Shown here: piece by piece, positions 8,494-17,191 of the stretch
How positions within the stretch are numbered: position 1 is the first letter of the stretch
Layout: the number at the start of each line of letters is the position of its first letter
DNA from: CAVTWH01 sp963738365
Lineage (GTDB): Bacteria; Actinomycetota; Actinomycetes; Mycobacteriales; Micromonosporaceae
Assembly (NCBI GenBank): GCA_963738365.1
Contig: CAVTWH010000010.1
Span: 310,001-374,000 of the forward strand
Length of the DNA stretch: 64,000 bases
Reading direction: 5' to 3'
Translations under genes and position numbers: made by a program
The notes under the pieces: generated by a model
Seen by the model: only the letters and a program-made list of their open reading frames with translations
Database searches by the model: none
Told to the model about the DNA's origin: nothing

Positions 8494-9354
8494 TCAGGCC
8501 GGCAGCGGCTCGGTGAGGCAGGAGAGCATCCGCAGCGCCGCCTCCGACGGTGAGCCGGGCTCGGCGCCGAGCACCACCACCAGCTGCTCCTCCTCCCCGG
8601 CGGGGTGCAGCGTCTGCTGCCACAGGGTCAGCTCGCCGACCAGCGGGTGCAGCAGCTGGCGGGGCATCGGCGGGCAGGCCGCCACCCGGTGCGCCGCCCA
8701 CAACGCCGCGAACTCCGGACTACGCATGGTCAACTCACCGATGAGGCTGGTCAGCCGGGGGTCGTCGGGGTAGCGGCCGGCGATCCCGCGCAGGTGCTCG
8801 ACCGCGCTGTGGCTCTTGCGCTTCCAGTCCAGGTAGAGCTGACGGGTGGGCGGGTCGAGGAAGACCAGCCGGGTCATGTTCGGCCGGTCGGCCGGGCGGC
8901 GCGGCGAGGTCGGGTCCAGGTGGCCGGCGAGCAGCGCGTGCCCCAGCCGGTTCCAGGCCAGCACGTCGGTGGTCCGCCCGAGGACCAGCGCGGGCGTCTC
9001 CGGCATGGCGTCCAGCATCACCCGCAGCGACGTCGACACCTGCTCGGGGCGGGCGACCGGGCCGGCCCGGCGCGCCGGGCGGGCCAGGTTGTGCAGGTGC
9101 CGCCGCTCGTCCTCGGTCAGCCGCAGGGTACGGGCGATCGCGTCCAGTACCTCGTCCGAGGCGTTGAGGTGCTGGCCCTGCTCCAGTCGGGTGTAGTAGG
9201 AGACGCTCACGCCGGCGAGCTGGGCCAGCTCCTCCCGGCGCAGCCCGGGGACCCGGCGGCGCTCGCCGTAACTGACCATGCCCACGTCGTCGGGGGTGAG
9301 CCGGGCACGGCGGCTGGACAGGAAGTCGGCGAGGGCGGTGGCGCGCTGCGACAT
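8494..9354 (-). CDS. XRE-family regulator with MmyB-like ligand-binding domain
   Basis: 286 residues from ATG at 9352-9354. An N-terminal helix-turn-helix (residues ~10-70, including VPGLRREELAQLAGVSVSYY and TRLEQGQHLNASDEVLDAIA) is followed by a PAS-like MmyB domain (residues ~95-270) with ALVLGRTTDVLAWNRLGHAL and the conserved PNMTRLVFLDP. Regulators of this architecture are common in actinobacteria beside oxidoreductase or exporter genes. It is divergent from an MFS exporter with 148 bases between starts, so it probably controls that exporter and itself. The ligand is unknown. Its stop faces the GNAT stop 6 bases away. Confidence 0.9.
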   Translation of the reverse strand: MSQRATALADFLSSRRARLTPDDVGMVSYGERRRVPGLRREELAQLAGVSVSYYTRLEQGQHLNASDEVLDAIARTLRLTEDERRHLHNLARPARRAGPVARPEQVSTSLRVMLDAMPETPALVLGRTTDVLAWNRLGHALLAGHLDPTSPRRPADRPNMTRLVFLDPPTRQLYLDWKRKSHSAVEHLRGIAGRYPDDPRLTSLIGELTMRSPEFAALWAAHRVAACPPMPRQLLHPLVGELTLWQQTLHPAGEEEQLVVVLGAEPGSPSEAALRMLSCLTEPLPA

Positions 9355-9502
9355 GGCTCCATTGTGGCCCATCGCACCGTCGCCAGCCTGACCCTGCCGT
9401 GGTCAGTCACCGCGAAGGTAGGAATGCCAGAGGGCTGGGTAGCACCGTCCACAACGGACACGCTGCGGAGGCGAACGTACCGCCTACCGGAAGTGGGTAC
9501 CC
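9355..9502. promoter_or_regulatory. divergent promoter region, XRE regulator / MFS exporter
   Basis: A 148-base gap between divergent starts at 9354 and 9503 that must contain both promoters and presumably the regulator's operator. I could not pick out a convincing inverted repeat by eye. Assigned by position only. Confidence 0.5.
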
Positions 9503-10903
9503 ATGTCCGTCCTGACCGAGCCGGTCACCGCGGCGCCAGCCCGTCCACGCCTGGACGGCCGCCGCCGCCTCATCCTCTTTCTCCTGCTCGGCGCGCAGTT
9601 CATGCTCTCCGTCGACTTCTCCATCCTGAACGTGGCGCTGCCCGCCATCGGCGCCGGGCTCCACTTCGCCCCGGCCGACCTGGCCTGGATCGCCACCGCC
9701 TTCGCCCTGCCGGCGGCCGGCTTCACGCTGCTCTTCGGCCGGGTCGGCGACCTGTTCGGGCGGCGCCGGCTGTTCTGCGCCGGGCTGGTCCTGCTGACCG
9801 TCGCCTCGCTGGTCGGCGGCCTGGCGCAGACGCCCGGCGTGCTGCTCGGCGCGCGGGTGGCGCAGGGCCTCGCCGCCGCCATGGCCATCCCGACCGCGCT
9901 GTCCCTGCTCACCACGGCGTTCGCGGAGGGGCCGGCGCGGGACCGCGCGCTCGGCCTGGTCGGGGCGCTGCTGTCCGGCGGCTTCACCGTAGGGGCGCTG
10001 GTCGGCGGCCTGCTCACCGGCGGGCTGAGCTGGCGCTGGGCGTTCCTGCTCAACGTTCCGGTGGCGGTCGCCATCCTGATCGGTACGGCGCTCGTCGTCC
10101 CGGCCAGCCGGCCGGCGCAGCGGCTGAAGCTGGACGTCCCGGGCGCGGTCACCGTCACCGCCGGCCTGCTGGCCCTGTGTTTCGGGCTGATCAGCGCCGG
10201 CCGGCGCGGCTGGGGCGACCCGGTGGTGCTGGTCGCGCTGGCCGCCGCGGTGGCCCTGCTGGCCGCGTTCGGCCTGATCGAACTGCGCAGCCCGGCCCCG
10301 CTGGCGTCGCTGCGCATCCTGCGCCGCCCGAACGTCACCTGGGGCAACGTCGGCGGTCTGCTGATCTTCGCGATGGAGAGCTCGGTGGTCTACCTGATGA
10401 CGCTCTACCTGCAGCGGGTGCTGGGCTACTCGGCGCTGGTCACCGGACTGGTCTTCGGGATCCCCGGGATCGGGGCGGTCGTCGCCGGAGTGGTCGGGCC
10501 GCGCCTCATCGGCCGGTTCGGCGCGCGCCGCACGCTGGTCGGCGGCCTGGTGGTGCAGGCGCTGGCCAACGCGGTGCTGATCGCCGCCGGAACCGACCGG
10601 GTGAACGTGCTGGTGGTACCGACGGTGCTGCTGGTCGGCTTCTTCGGCCACGTGGCGGCGATCGTGGCGTTCACCGTCACCGCCACCTCCGGCCTGCCCG
10701 ACGCCGAGCAGGGGCTGGCCACCGGGCTGGCCACACTCACCCAACAGGTCGGCATCACGCTGGGCATCCCGCTGCTGACCACGGTGCTGGGCACCGGCCC
10801 GCTGCTGGCCGGCATCCACCGCGCGCTGCTGGTCGACGTGGCGGTGACGCTGGTCGGCGCGGCACTGGTCGGCTACGGCCTGCGCCCGGCCGCTCGCCGC
10901 TGA
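9503..10903 (+). CDS. MFS transporter, DHA2 (EmrB/QacA-like) family
   Basis: 466 residues with a short cytoplasmic N-terminus and about 14 hydrophobic segments, the first at ~24-45. Seen: DFSILNVALPAIGAGLHF (the DHA2 motif D1 region), the loop 2-3 motif GRVGDLFGRRRLF, and motif C-like GALLSGGFTVGALVGG. Predicted proton-coupled drug or metabolite exporter in the cytoplasmic membrane. The likely controller is the divergent XRE/MmyB gene. A GC-rich hairpin follows 5 bases after the stop. The substrate cannot be inferred. Confidence 0.9.
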   Translation: MSVLTEPVTAAPARPRLDGRRRLILFLLLGAQFMLSVDFSILNVALPAIGAGLHFAPADLAWIATAFALPAAGFTLLFGRVGDLFGRRRLFCAGLVLLTVASLVGGLAQTPGVLLGARVAQGLAAAMAIPTALSLLTTAFAEGPARDRALGLVGALLSGGFTVGALVGGLLTGGLSWRWAFLLNVPVAVAILIGTALVVPASRPAQRLKLDVPGAVTVTAGLLALCFGLISAGRRGWGDPVVLVALAAAVALLAAFGLIELRSPAPLASLRILRRPNVTWGNVGGLLIFAMESSVVYLMTLYLQRVLGYSALVTGLVFGIPGIGAVVAGVVGPRLIGRFGARRTLVGGLVVQALANAVLIAAGTDRVNVLVVPTVLLVGFFGHVAAIVAFTVTATSGLPDAEQGLATGLATLTQQVGITLGIPLLTTVLGTGPLLAGIHRALLVDVAVTLVGAALVGYGLRPAARR

Positions 10904-10908
10904 GCCGG

Positions 10909-10942
10909 GGCCGGGCCCGGCGGCGCAGAGCCGGGCCCGGCC
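10909..10942. terminator. GC-rich hairpin between MFS gene and convergent membrane protein gene
   Basis: Perfect 13-bp inverted repeat (ggccgggcccggc / gccgggcccggcc) with an 8-base loop, just after the MFS stop and upstream of the opposing stop at 10969. No T-run, as is usual in this GC range. Each arm is itself nearly palindromic, so alternative folds exist. Likely a bidirectional terminator. Confidence 0.7.
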
Positions 10943-10968
10943 GGCCCGCGCTGATCTGGGGCCCGGCG

Positions 10969-11436
10969 CTACCGGCGGACGACCCGGCGGGGCCGGCCCT
11001 TCGTCGACTCGGCGTAGCGCTGGTAGGCGCGGGTACGCGGGTCGCGGCCGAGCATGATGGCCAGCAGCACGCCCAGCGCCGCGCCGAGGCCGGCGAAGAG
11101 CACGAAGTGCCAGGCCTCGGCCCAGACCAGGTCGCCGCCCTCGACGAACGGGGCCGAGCCGCCGGCGAACGGCCCGAGGAGCACCGTGAACAGCAGCCCG
11201 AGCACGATCGCCACGGTCAGCTCGCCGACCACCCGGGGCATCAGCTGGCGCTGCGCCCAGCGGAACCCGGCGTAGAGCATCACCAGCCCGACGGCCACGG
11301 CGTAGCCCACGCCCACCCGGGTCTGCCCCTTGTCGCTGTCGGCGAACAGCCAGGCCACCAGCCGGGCCAGCACGTTGAGCAGGAACAGCGCACCGGCGAG
11401 TACGCCCACCGCGCGCCACTTGCGCAGTCGCTCCAT
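10969..11436 (-). CDS. small membrane protein of unknown function
   Basis: 155 residues. Four hydrophobic segments are visible (about residues 9-30, 45-62, 75-95 and 112-135), and a basic C-terminal tail ends in RGRPRRVVRR-like residues. ATG at 11434-11436 follows GGAGGAGCGCC, a strong ribosome site. I do not recognise the family. The next gene upstream on the strand (start 12098) is another small membrane protein, about 105 bases away, so loose cotranscription with mshB is possible. Confidence 0.75.
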   Translation of the reverse strand: MERLRKWRAVGVLAGALFLLNVLARLVAWLFADSDKGQTRVGVGYAVAVGLVMLYAGFRWAQRQLMPRVVGELTVAIVLGLLFTVLLGPFAGGSAPFVEGGDLVWAEAWHFVLFAGLGAALGVLLAIMLGRDPRTRAYQRYAESTKGRPRRVVRR

Positions 11437-11540
11437 GGCGCTCCTCCGATCCAGCACTGGGAAACGGGCAACACCATATCGCCGTCACGCAGCGTCGAGA
11501 AGCCCCCGGCGCTGGGGATCGGCTGGGATTACGCCGGGAA

Positions 11541-12098
11541 TCACCCGACGGAGGGGCGGCGCAGGATCAGCCGGTACGCGGCCACGGTCCAACAGGCGCT
11601 GCCCACCAGCACGGCCACCAGGCCCATCCAGGCCACCCCGGGCAGCAGGAGGGAGCCGTTGTGCCGGGGCATGGTGGCGGCCACCATCACCACGAACCAC
11701 ACCGTGCCGGGCAGCAGGGCCAGCCCCGGGCTGCCGGTGACGGTCCGGGTGAACCAGATCAGCCCGAGCGTGGTGGCGGCGGCCAGCAGCGGGGCCACCG
11801 GCAGCGGTACCGCCCCCCAGTAGAGCGGGCTGAGGAACACCTCCCAGACGGCGGTCACCACGGACAGCGCTAGGGCGACGACCGTACCGGCGATCACCAG
11901 CAGGCGCTCGACGCCCGGCGGCACGGGCCGGGGCGGCGTGGCCACCGGCTCCGGGAGGCGCGGTGCCGGGGGTGCGGCAGCCGGCGCCGCGGTCCGGGCG
12001 GCGGCGCCGGCCGGGGCTTTGCGGGCGGCCGGGCGGCGGGCGCCGGATCCTCCCCCGCCGGGGCGGCGGCCGGCGGCCGGACGACGCTGCGGCGGCAC
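11541..12098 (-). CDS. hypothetical membrane protein with Pro/Ala-rich N-terminus, coupled to mshB
   Basis: 185 residues. Residues 1-60 are low-complexity, rich in Pro, Ala, Arg and Gly; the rest carries about four hydrophobic segments (LLVIAGTVVALALSVVTAVW, then APLLAAATTLGLIWF, ALLPGTVWFVVMVAA and VAWMGLVAVLVGSACW). GTG at 12096-12098 is only 3 bases after the mshB stop, so translation is probably coupled. No known family. Conserved placement next to mshB would be worth testing, but a function in mycothiol metabolism is not supported by the sequence itself. Confidence 0.72.
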   Translation of the reverse strand: MPPQRRPAAGRRPGGGGSGARRPAARKAPAGAAARTAAPAAAPPAPRLPEPVATPPRPVPPGVERLLVIAGTVVALALSVVTAVWEVFLSPLYWGAVPLPVAPLLAAATTLGLIWFTRTVTGSPGLALLPGTVWFVVMVAATMPRHNGSLLLPGVAWMGLVAVLVGSACWTVAAYRLILRRPSVG

Positions 12099-12101
12099 GG
12101 C

Positions 12102-13028
12102 TCAGCCCACCGGGCCGGCCGGGAACAGGCCGGCGAACAGGTCGGTCTCCCAGCCGTTCGGGCCGTCGCCGGGGCCGCGCTCGCCGCGTACCAGCTGGAA
12201 GTGCTCGGTGCCGAGGGCCTCGTCGCCGAACCGGCCGGCCAGCACGAACAGCCACGACTGGGGCGGGATCTGGCTGGCGTGGGCGTGCAGGGCGGCCAGC
12301 TTGGCGGCCATCTGGGCCCGCCCGTCGACCGCCGCGGTGACCAGCTCGTCGGGGGTACCGAAGGGGATCTCCTCGGCCGACGCGACGTCGGCGAACGGGT
12401 TGTCGGTGGAGTCCTTGAACGCCTCGAAGGCCGCCGCGATCTGGCTGCGCGGGGTGGCCGTCCAGTAGACCTTGGCCGGCGCCACGTCCTCCTTGGCCGC
12501 CAGCTCGACGGCGCGCATCGCCACCCGGTGCGCCTGGATGTGGTCGGGGTGGCCGTAGAAGCCGTTCTCGTCGTAGGTGACCAGCACCTGGGGGCGTACC
12601 TCGCGGATGATCTCCAGCAGGGCGCCGGCCGCCTCGTCCAGGTCGGCCCGCCAGAAGGCGCGCGGGTGGTCGTTGGTGGACAGGCCCATCATCCCCGAGT
12701 CACGCCAGCGGCCGGCGCCGCCGAGCAGCCGGTGGTCGGTCACGCCGAGCGCTTCGCAGGCCCGCTCCAGCTCCACGATCCGGTACCCGCCGAGCTGGTC
12801 GGCCTCGGCCGCCGCCAGCTGCGCCAACGCCGGTACGTGGATCTCGCCCTCTTCGCCGATGGTGCAGGTCACCAGCGTCACGTGCGCCCCGGTGGCGACG
12901 TAGTGCGCCATGGTCACACCGCTGCCGATCGACTCGTCGTCCGGGTGGGCGTGGACGAACAGGATCCGACGCTCCGGCAGCGCCCCCGGGGAGGCGGCCG
13001 GCCCGGTGACGCTGGCGGCTTCACTCAC
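12102..13028 (-). CDS. mshB: GlcNAc-Ins deacetylase of mycothiol biosynthesis
   Basis: MshB removes the acetyl group from GlcNAc-Ins, the second step of mycothiol synthesis. 308 residues from GTG at 13026-13028 (an earlier start at 13052 is possible). Seen: the PIG-L/LmbE zinc motif AHPDDE near residue 30, EEGEIHVP, VTYDENGFYGHPDHIQAH in the middle with the metal His, and a C-terminal ALGTEHFQLVRG typical of MshB. Actinobacteria use mycothiol in place of glutathione, so this is good evidence for the phylum. Divergent from an S9 peptidase with about 68 bases between starts. Confidence 0.93.
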   Translation of the reverse strand: MSEAASVTGPAASPGALPERRILFVHAHPDDESIGSGVTMAHYVATGAHVTLVTCTIGEEGEIHVPALAQLAAAEADQLGGYRIVELERACEALGVTDHRLLGGAGRWRDSGMMGLSTNDHPRAFWRADLDEAAGALLEIIREVRPQVLVTYDENGFYGHPDHIQAHRVAMRAVELAAKEDVAPAKVYWTATPRSQIAAAFEAFKDSTDNPFADVASAEEIPFGTPDELVTAAVDGRAQMAAKLAALHAHASQIPPQSWLFVLAGRFGDEALGTEHFQLVRGERGPGDGPNGWETDLFAGLFPAGPVG

Positions 13029-13096
13029 CCGGACACCATACGCGGATGTCACATGCCTGAACCCTGGGCGGGGCGCGTAACGGGCATGATGAACGG

Positions 13097-15259
13097 ATGG
13101 ACTACCCCGAACTCGCCGCCCGCACCGGGCGCTTCAGCTACGGCGCCCCGCGCGCCGTGACGGTCGCCGCGGACGGCTCGCGGGTGGTGTACCTGCGCTC
13201 GGGCGGGCCCGAGGACCCGGCCGACGCGCTCTGGGTGTTCGACGTGGCCACCGCCGCCGAGCGCGCGGTCGCCGACCCGGCGGCGCTGCGCTCCGGGGCG
13301 ACGGTCGGCGAGCTGCCGCCGGCCGAGCAGGCGCTGCGCGAGCGGCTGCGACTGTCCGCCGGCGGCATCGGCTCCTACGCCACCAACCCGGCCGCCACCG
13401 TCGCGGCGTTCACCCTCGACGGCCGGCTCTTCCACGTCGACCTGCGCCCCGGCGGCGTGGTCACCGAGCTGGCCACGACCGGTCCGGCGGTCGACCCGCG
13501 CCCGTCGCCGGCCGGGGACCGGGTCGGCTACGTCACCGACGGCGCCCTGCACGCGGTCGGCCCGGACAGCCCGGACGCGCTGATCGCCGGGGAGGCCGGC
13601 ATCAGCTGGGGGCTGGCCGACTTCATCGGCGCCGAGGAGTTCGGCCGCTACCGCGGCTACTGGTGGGCGCCGGACGGGCAGAGCCTGCTGGCCGCCCGGG
13701 TGGACGAGGCCCGGGTACCCCGCTGGACGCTGCACGACCCGGCGCAGCCGCAGCTGCCGCCGCGCACCGTCGCCTACCCGCACGCCGGAGCGGCCAACGC
13801 CGAGGTCACCCTGCACCTGCTGGACCTGGACGGCGGCTGGGTGGACGTGCACTGGGACCGGGAGACCTACCCCTATCTGGTCTCCGTCTCCTGGAGCGAC
13901 CTGGGCGGGCCGCTGATCTGCGTCCTGCGCCGGCTGCAACAGCACGGCCTGGTGCTGGCCATCGACCCGCGTACCGGGGAGACCCAGGTGCACGCCGAGC
14001 TGACCGATCCGCGCTGGGTGGAGCCGGTGCCGGGGACCCCGTCCTACCTGCCGGACGGGCGGGTACTGGTCGGCGGAGAGCTGGCCCACGACGGGTACGA
14101 CGCGCGCTGCCTGTTCGCCGACGGCACCCTGCTCACCCCGGCCGGCCTCTACGTGCGCCGGGTCTGCGGGCAGCTGACCCGGCCCGGCGAGCCGGCCGCC
14201 ACGGTGGGCCACCCGCGCTCCGGCGTCGGCCTGGACCTGCTGGTCGAGGCGAGCGAGGGCGAGCCGGCCGAGCAGCACCTCTACCGGATCACCGCGCAGC
14301 CGGGCGTCCCCGCCGTGGAGACCACCCGGCTCACCCACACCCCCGGCTGGCACACCGGCGTCGGCGGCGGGGAGACCCTGGTGATCGGCGCGGTCTCCCT
14401 CGACCACCCGGGGACCAGCTGGCAGGTGCACCGGCGCGGCACCCTGGTCGGCGAGCTGACCAGCCATGCCGCCGCCCCGCCGAGCGCGCCCCGGCCGGCC
14501 CTGGAGCGGGTCACCGACCGGCGGCTGCCCACCGGCGTGCTCTACCCGCGCAGCCACGTGACCGGCCGCCGGCTGCCGGTGCTGGTGGACATCTACGGCG
14601 GCCCGGGGCACCAGGAGGTGGTGGCCGCCCGCAGCCGGTGGGCCGCCCGGCAGTGGTGGGCCGACCAGGGCTTCGCCGTCGTGGTCATCGACAACAGGGG
14701 TACCCCCGGTGTCGCCCCGAGCTTCGAGAAGGTGATCCACCGGCGGATGGCCGACGTGGTCCTCACCGACCAGGTGGACGCCCTGCTGGCGCTGGCCGAC
14801 AAGCACTCCGACCTCGACCTGGCCCGGGTGGCGATGCGCGGCTGGTCGTTCGGCGGGTACCTGTCCGGCCTGGCCGCGCTGCGCCGCCCGGACGTCTACC
14901 GGGCCGCCGTGGTGGGCGCCCCGGTCACCGACTGGGCCCTCTACGACACCGCCTACACCGAGCGCTACCTGGGCCTGCCCGGCGACGGCTCGGACGTCTA
15001 CGCCCACCACAGCCTGCTGGAGCTGGCCGCCGAACCGCCGCTGCGGCCGGCCGACGCCCGGCCGATGCTGCTGGTGCACGGGCTGGCCGACGACAACGTG
15101 GTGGCCGCGCACACGCTGCGCCTGTCGGCGGCGCTGCTGGCCACCGGCCGGCCACACTGGGTGATCCCGCTGCCCGGCGCCTCGCACATGGCGGCCGGCG
15201 GGGTGGCCGAGCGGTTGCTGCGCGTCCAGCTCGACTTCCTCCGCCAGCACCTGGCCTGA
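13097..15259 (+). CDS. S9-family prolyl oligopeptidase / DPP4-like peptidase
   Basis: 720 residues with no clear signal peptide, so probably cytoplasmic. Residues ~1-460 form a beta-propeller-like region containing YWWAPDGQSLLAARVDE. The C-terminal alpha/beta hydrolase has the nucleophile Ser584 in GWSFGGY, the Asp region LLVHGLADDNV and the His region PGASHMAAGG. DNRGTPGVAPSF is also typical of the DPP4 subgroup. Predicted to cleave short peptides after Pro or Ala. ATG at 13097. A strong hairpin follows the stop. Confidence 0.92.
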   Translation: MDYPELAARTGRFSYGAPRAVTVAADGSRVVYLRSGGPEDPADALWVFDVATAAERAVADPAALRSGATVGELPPAEQALRERLRLSAGGIGSYATNPAATVAAFTLDGRLFHVDLRPGGVVTELATTGPAVDPRPSPAGDRVGYVTDGALHAVGPDSPDALIAGEAGISWGLADFIGAEEFGRYRGYWWAPDGQSLLAARVDEARVPRWTLHDPAQPQLPPRTVAYPHAGAANAEVTLHLLDLDGGWVDVHWDRETYPYLVSVSWSDLGGPLICVLRRLQQHGLVLAIDPRTGETQVHAELTDPRWVEPVPGTPSYLPDGRVLVGGELAHDGYDARCLFADGTLLTPAGLYVRRVCGQLTRPGEPAATVGHPRSGVGLDLLVEASEGEPAEQHLYRITAQPGVPAVETTRLTHTPGWHTGVGGGETLVIGAVSLDHPGTSWQVHRRGTLVGELTSHAAAPPSAPRPALERVTDRRLPTGVLYPRSHVTGRRLPVLVDIYGGPGHQEVVAARSRWAARQWWADQGFAVVVIDNRGTPGVAPSFEKVIHRRMADVVLTDQVDALLALADKHSDLDLARVAMRGWSFGGYLSGLAALRRPDVYRAAVVGAPVTDWALYDTAYTERYLGLPGDGSDVYAHHSLLELAAEPPLRPADARPMLLVHGLADDNVVAAHTLRLSAALLATGRPHWVIPLPGASHMAAGGVAERLLRVQLDFLRQHLA

Positions 15260-15261
15260 GG

Positions 15262-15287
15262 CGGCTGCGGCGGACCCGCCGCAGCCG
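15262..15287. terminator. terminator hairpin after the S9 peptidase gene
   Basis: Perfect 11-bp stem (cggctgcggcg / cgccgcagccg) with tetraloop gacc, starting 2 bases after the TGA. No T-run. The following ~165 bases contain two copies of a ccccggcccggccggg-like stretch and no gene before the next start at 15454. Confidence 0.8.
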
Positions 15288-15453
15288 TGCCGGAGCGCTG
15301 CCGGTCGGCACCGTCCCCGGCCCGGCCGGCCCAACCGGTGGTCGTCGTCGGGTGCGCTGGCACAGCCGAAGCTGCCGGTCGCGCCGTCCCCGGCCCGGCC
15401 GGGCCGGGACGCATCGCGCGGACAGTGGAGGCTGGCGCGCGTAGCGTGGCGGC

Positions 15454-15741
15454 ATGGCGAAGACACTCAGCGATGAGGAAGTGGCCGCTGCCCTGACCGA
15501 GCTTCGGGAGTGGTCCGGCGACGCGCGGGGCATCCGGCGGACGGTGAAGGCGGACTCGTTCCTCGCCGGGATCGCCCTGGTGGACGCGGTCGCGCAGGCC
15601 GCCGAGGCGGCCGACCACCATCCGGATATCGACATCCGCTGGCGTACCGTCACGTTCGCGCTGGTCACCCACTCGGCCGGGGGCGTCACCGGCAACGATC
15701 TCGACTTCGCCCGGACGGTCGACCGGCTGATCGCCGGCTAG
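15454..15741 (+). CDS. pterin-4a-carbinolamine dehydratase (4a-hydroxytetrahydrobiopterin dehydratase)
   Basis: 95 residues, the full length of the PCD/DCoH family. Seen: the catalytic signature HHPDIDIRWRTVTFALVTHS, with the double His, and the C-terminal GVTGNDLDFARTVDRL. It dehydrates the 4a-hydroxy-pterin formed by aromatic amino acid hydroxylases; many bacteria keep it without an obvious hydroxylase. ATG at 15454, 10 bases before the tldD start, so possibly in the same transcript as tldD/tldE. A degenerate relative lies at 23910. Confidence 0.92.
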   Translation: MAKTLSDEEVAAALTELREWSGDARGIRRTVKADSFLAGIALVDAVAQAAEAADHHPDIDIRWRTVTFALVTHSAGGVTGNDLDFARTVDRLIAG

Positions 15742-15751
15742 AGTCTCGATC

Positions 15752-17191
15752 ATGAGCCACAGCGACGCGGCGACCGCCGCGGTGGAAGCGGCGCTGGCCG
15801 CTGGGGCGCGCTACGCCGACGCCCGGGTGATGCACCGCCGCTACGAGTCGATGCAGGCGCGCAACGGCGAGATCGAGGACCTGTCCCAGGTGGAGGACGC
15901 CGGCATCGGGGTACGCGCCCTGGTCGGCTCCGGCTGGGGTTTCTTCGCCGTGCCCGACCTGTCCGACGCGGCGGCCCGGCGGGCCGGCGAACGGGCCGCC
16001 GAGGTGGCCGCGGCGTCGGCGAGCGTACCGGCGCCGCTGGCCACCCAGCTGATCGCGGCGGCCCCGGAGGTGGCCAGCTGGGCCAGCGAGTGCCTGGAGG
16101 ACCCGCTGGCGGTACCGCTGTCGGAGAAGGGCGACCTGCTGGTCAGCCTGAGCGACGCGGCGCACCGGGCCGGCGCCGACCAGGCCGAGGCGCTCTACCA
16201 GGTGTGGGACACCACGAAGTGCTTCGTCTCCTCCGAGGGGCACCGCATCGAGCAGCACATCCGCGAGTGCGGGGCGGGGCTGGCCGCCATCGTGGTCGGC
16301 GCCGACGAGACCCAGGTGCGCTCCTACCCGTCCCGGCGCGGCCAGTACGGCAGCCGGGGCTGGGAGCAGGTACGTGAGCTGGACCTGCCGGCGCACGCCG
16401 TCCGGGTGGCCGAGGAGGCGCGGGCGCTGCTGTCGGCGCCGCAGTGCCCGGCCGGGGAGACCACCGTCATCATCGGCGGCGAGCAGCTGGCGCTACAGAT
16501 CCACGAGTCGGTCGGGCACGCCATCGAGCTGGACCGCATCCTCGGCTGGGAAGCCGCCTACGCCGGCACCTCCTGGCTGGACCTGGCCCAGCTGGGCAGC
16601 CTGCGGTACGGCTCGGAGCTGATGAACATCGTCATCGACCCGGGCATCCCGGGTGCGCTGGGCTCGTTCGGCTACGACGACGAGGGCACCCCCGCGCAGC
16701 GCCGGTACGCGGTCCGCGACGGCGTCTGGGTCGGCGTGCTCGCCGGCCGGGACAGCGCCGCCCTGGCCGGGCTGGACTACGCCGGCTCGGTGCGCTCGGA
16801 CGGCTGGGCGCGGCTGCCGATGGTCCGGATGACCAACGTGGGCCTGGAGCCCGGTCCGCACACCCTGGAGGAGATGATCGCGGCCACCGACGACGGCATC
16901 CTGATGGACTCCAACCGCTCCTGGTCGATCGACGACAAGCGGCTGAACTTCCAGTTCGGCTGCGAGGTCGGCTACGAGATCAAGGGCGGGAAGCTGGGCC
17001 GGATGCTGCGCAACCCGACCTACACCGGCATCGGGCCGAGGTTCTGGCGCTCGATGGACATGCTCTCCAGCGAGACGGTGGCCTGGGGTACCCCCAACTG
17101 TGGCAAGGGCCAGCCGAGCCAGACCGGGCACACCGGCCACCCGGCCGCGCCGGCCCGCTTCACCGGGGTCCGGGTCGGGGTGCGCGGATGA
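15752..17191 (+). CDS. tldD: TldD-type metallopeptidase subunit
   Basis: 479 residues. TldD carries the zinc site of the TldD/TldE heterodimeric protease, which acts on unfolded or peptide substrates and matures some peptide natural products and microcins. Seen: HExxxH as HESVGH (His251, Glu252, His256), DDEGTPAQRRYAVRDG, and a conserved C-terminal GTPNCGKGQPSQ where the third ligand Cys is expected. The stop overlaps the tldE start by ATGA, so the two are translationally coupled. No RiPP precursor is obvious nearby, so a general proteolytic role is more likely. Confidence 0.93.
   Translation: MSHSDAATAAVEAALAAGARYADARVMHRRYESMQARNGEIEDLSQVEDAGIGVRALVGSGWGFFAVPDLSDAAARRAGERAAEVAAASASVPAPLATQLIAAAPEVASWASECLEDPLAVPLSEKGDLLVSLSDAAHRAGADQAEALYQVWDTTKCFVSSEGHRIEQHIRECGAGLAAIVVGADETQVRSYPSRRGQYGSRGWEQVRELDLPAHAVRVAEEARALLSAPQCPAGETTVIIGGEQLALQIHESVGHAIELDRILGWEAAYAGTSWLDLAQLGSLRYGSELMNIVIDPGIPGALGSFGYDDEGTPAQRRYAVRDGVWVGVLAGRDSAALAGLDYAGSVRSDGWARLPMVRMTNVGLEPGPHTLEEMIAATDDGILMDSNRSWSIDDKRLNFQFGCEVGYEIKGGKLGRMLRNPTYTGIGPRFWRSMDMLSSETVAWGTPNCGKGQPSQTGHTGHPAAPARFTGVRVGVRG

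Noticed and set aside
8605..11823. A 1,072-codon open frame on the plus strand
   Set aside because: It is antisense to the XRE gene and then out of frame with the MFS gene, and has Arg/Ala/Gly-rich composition with no motifs.
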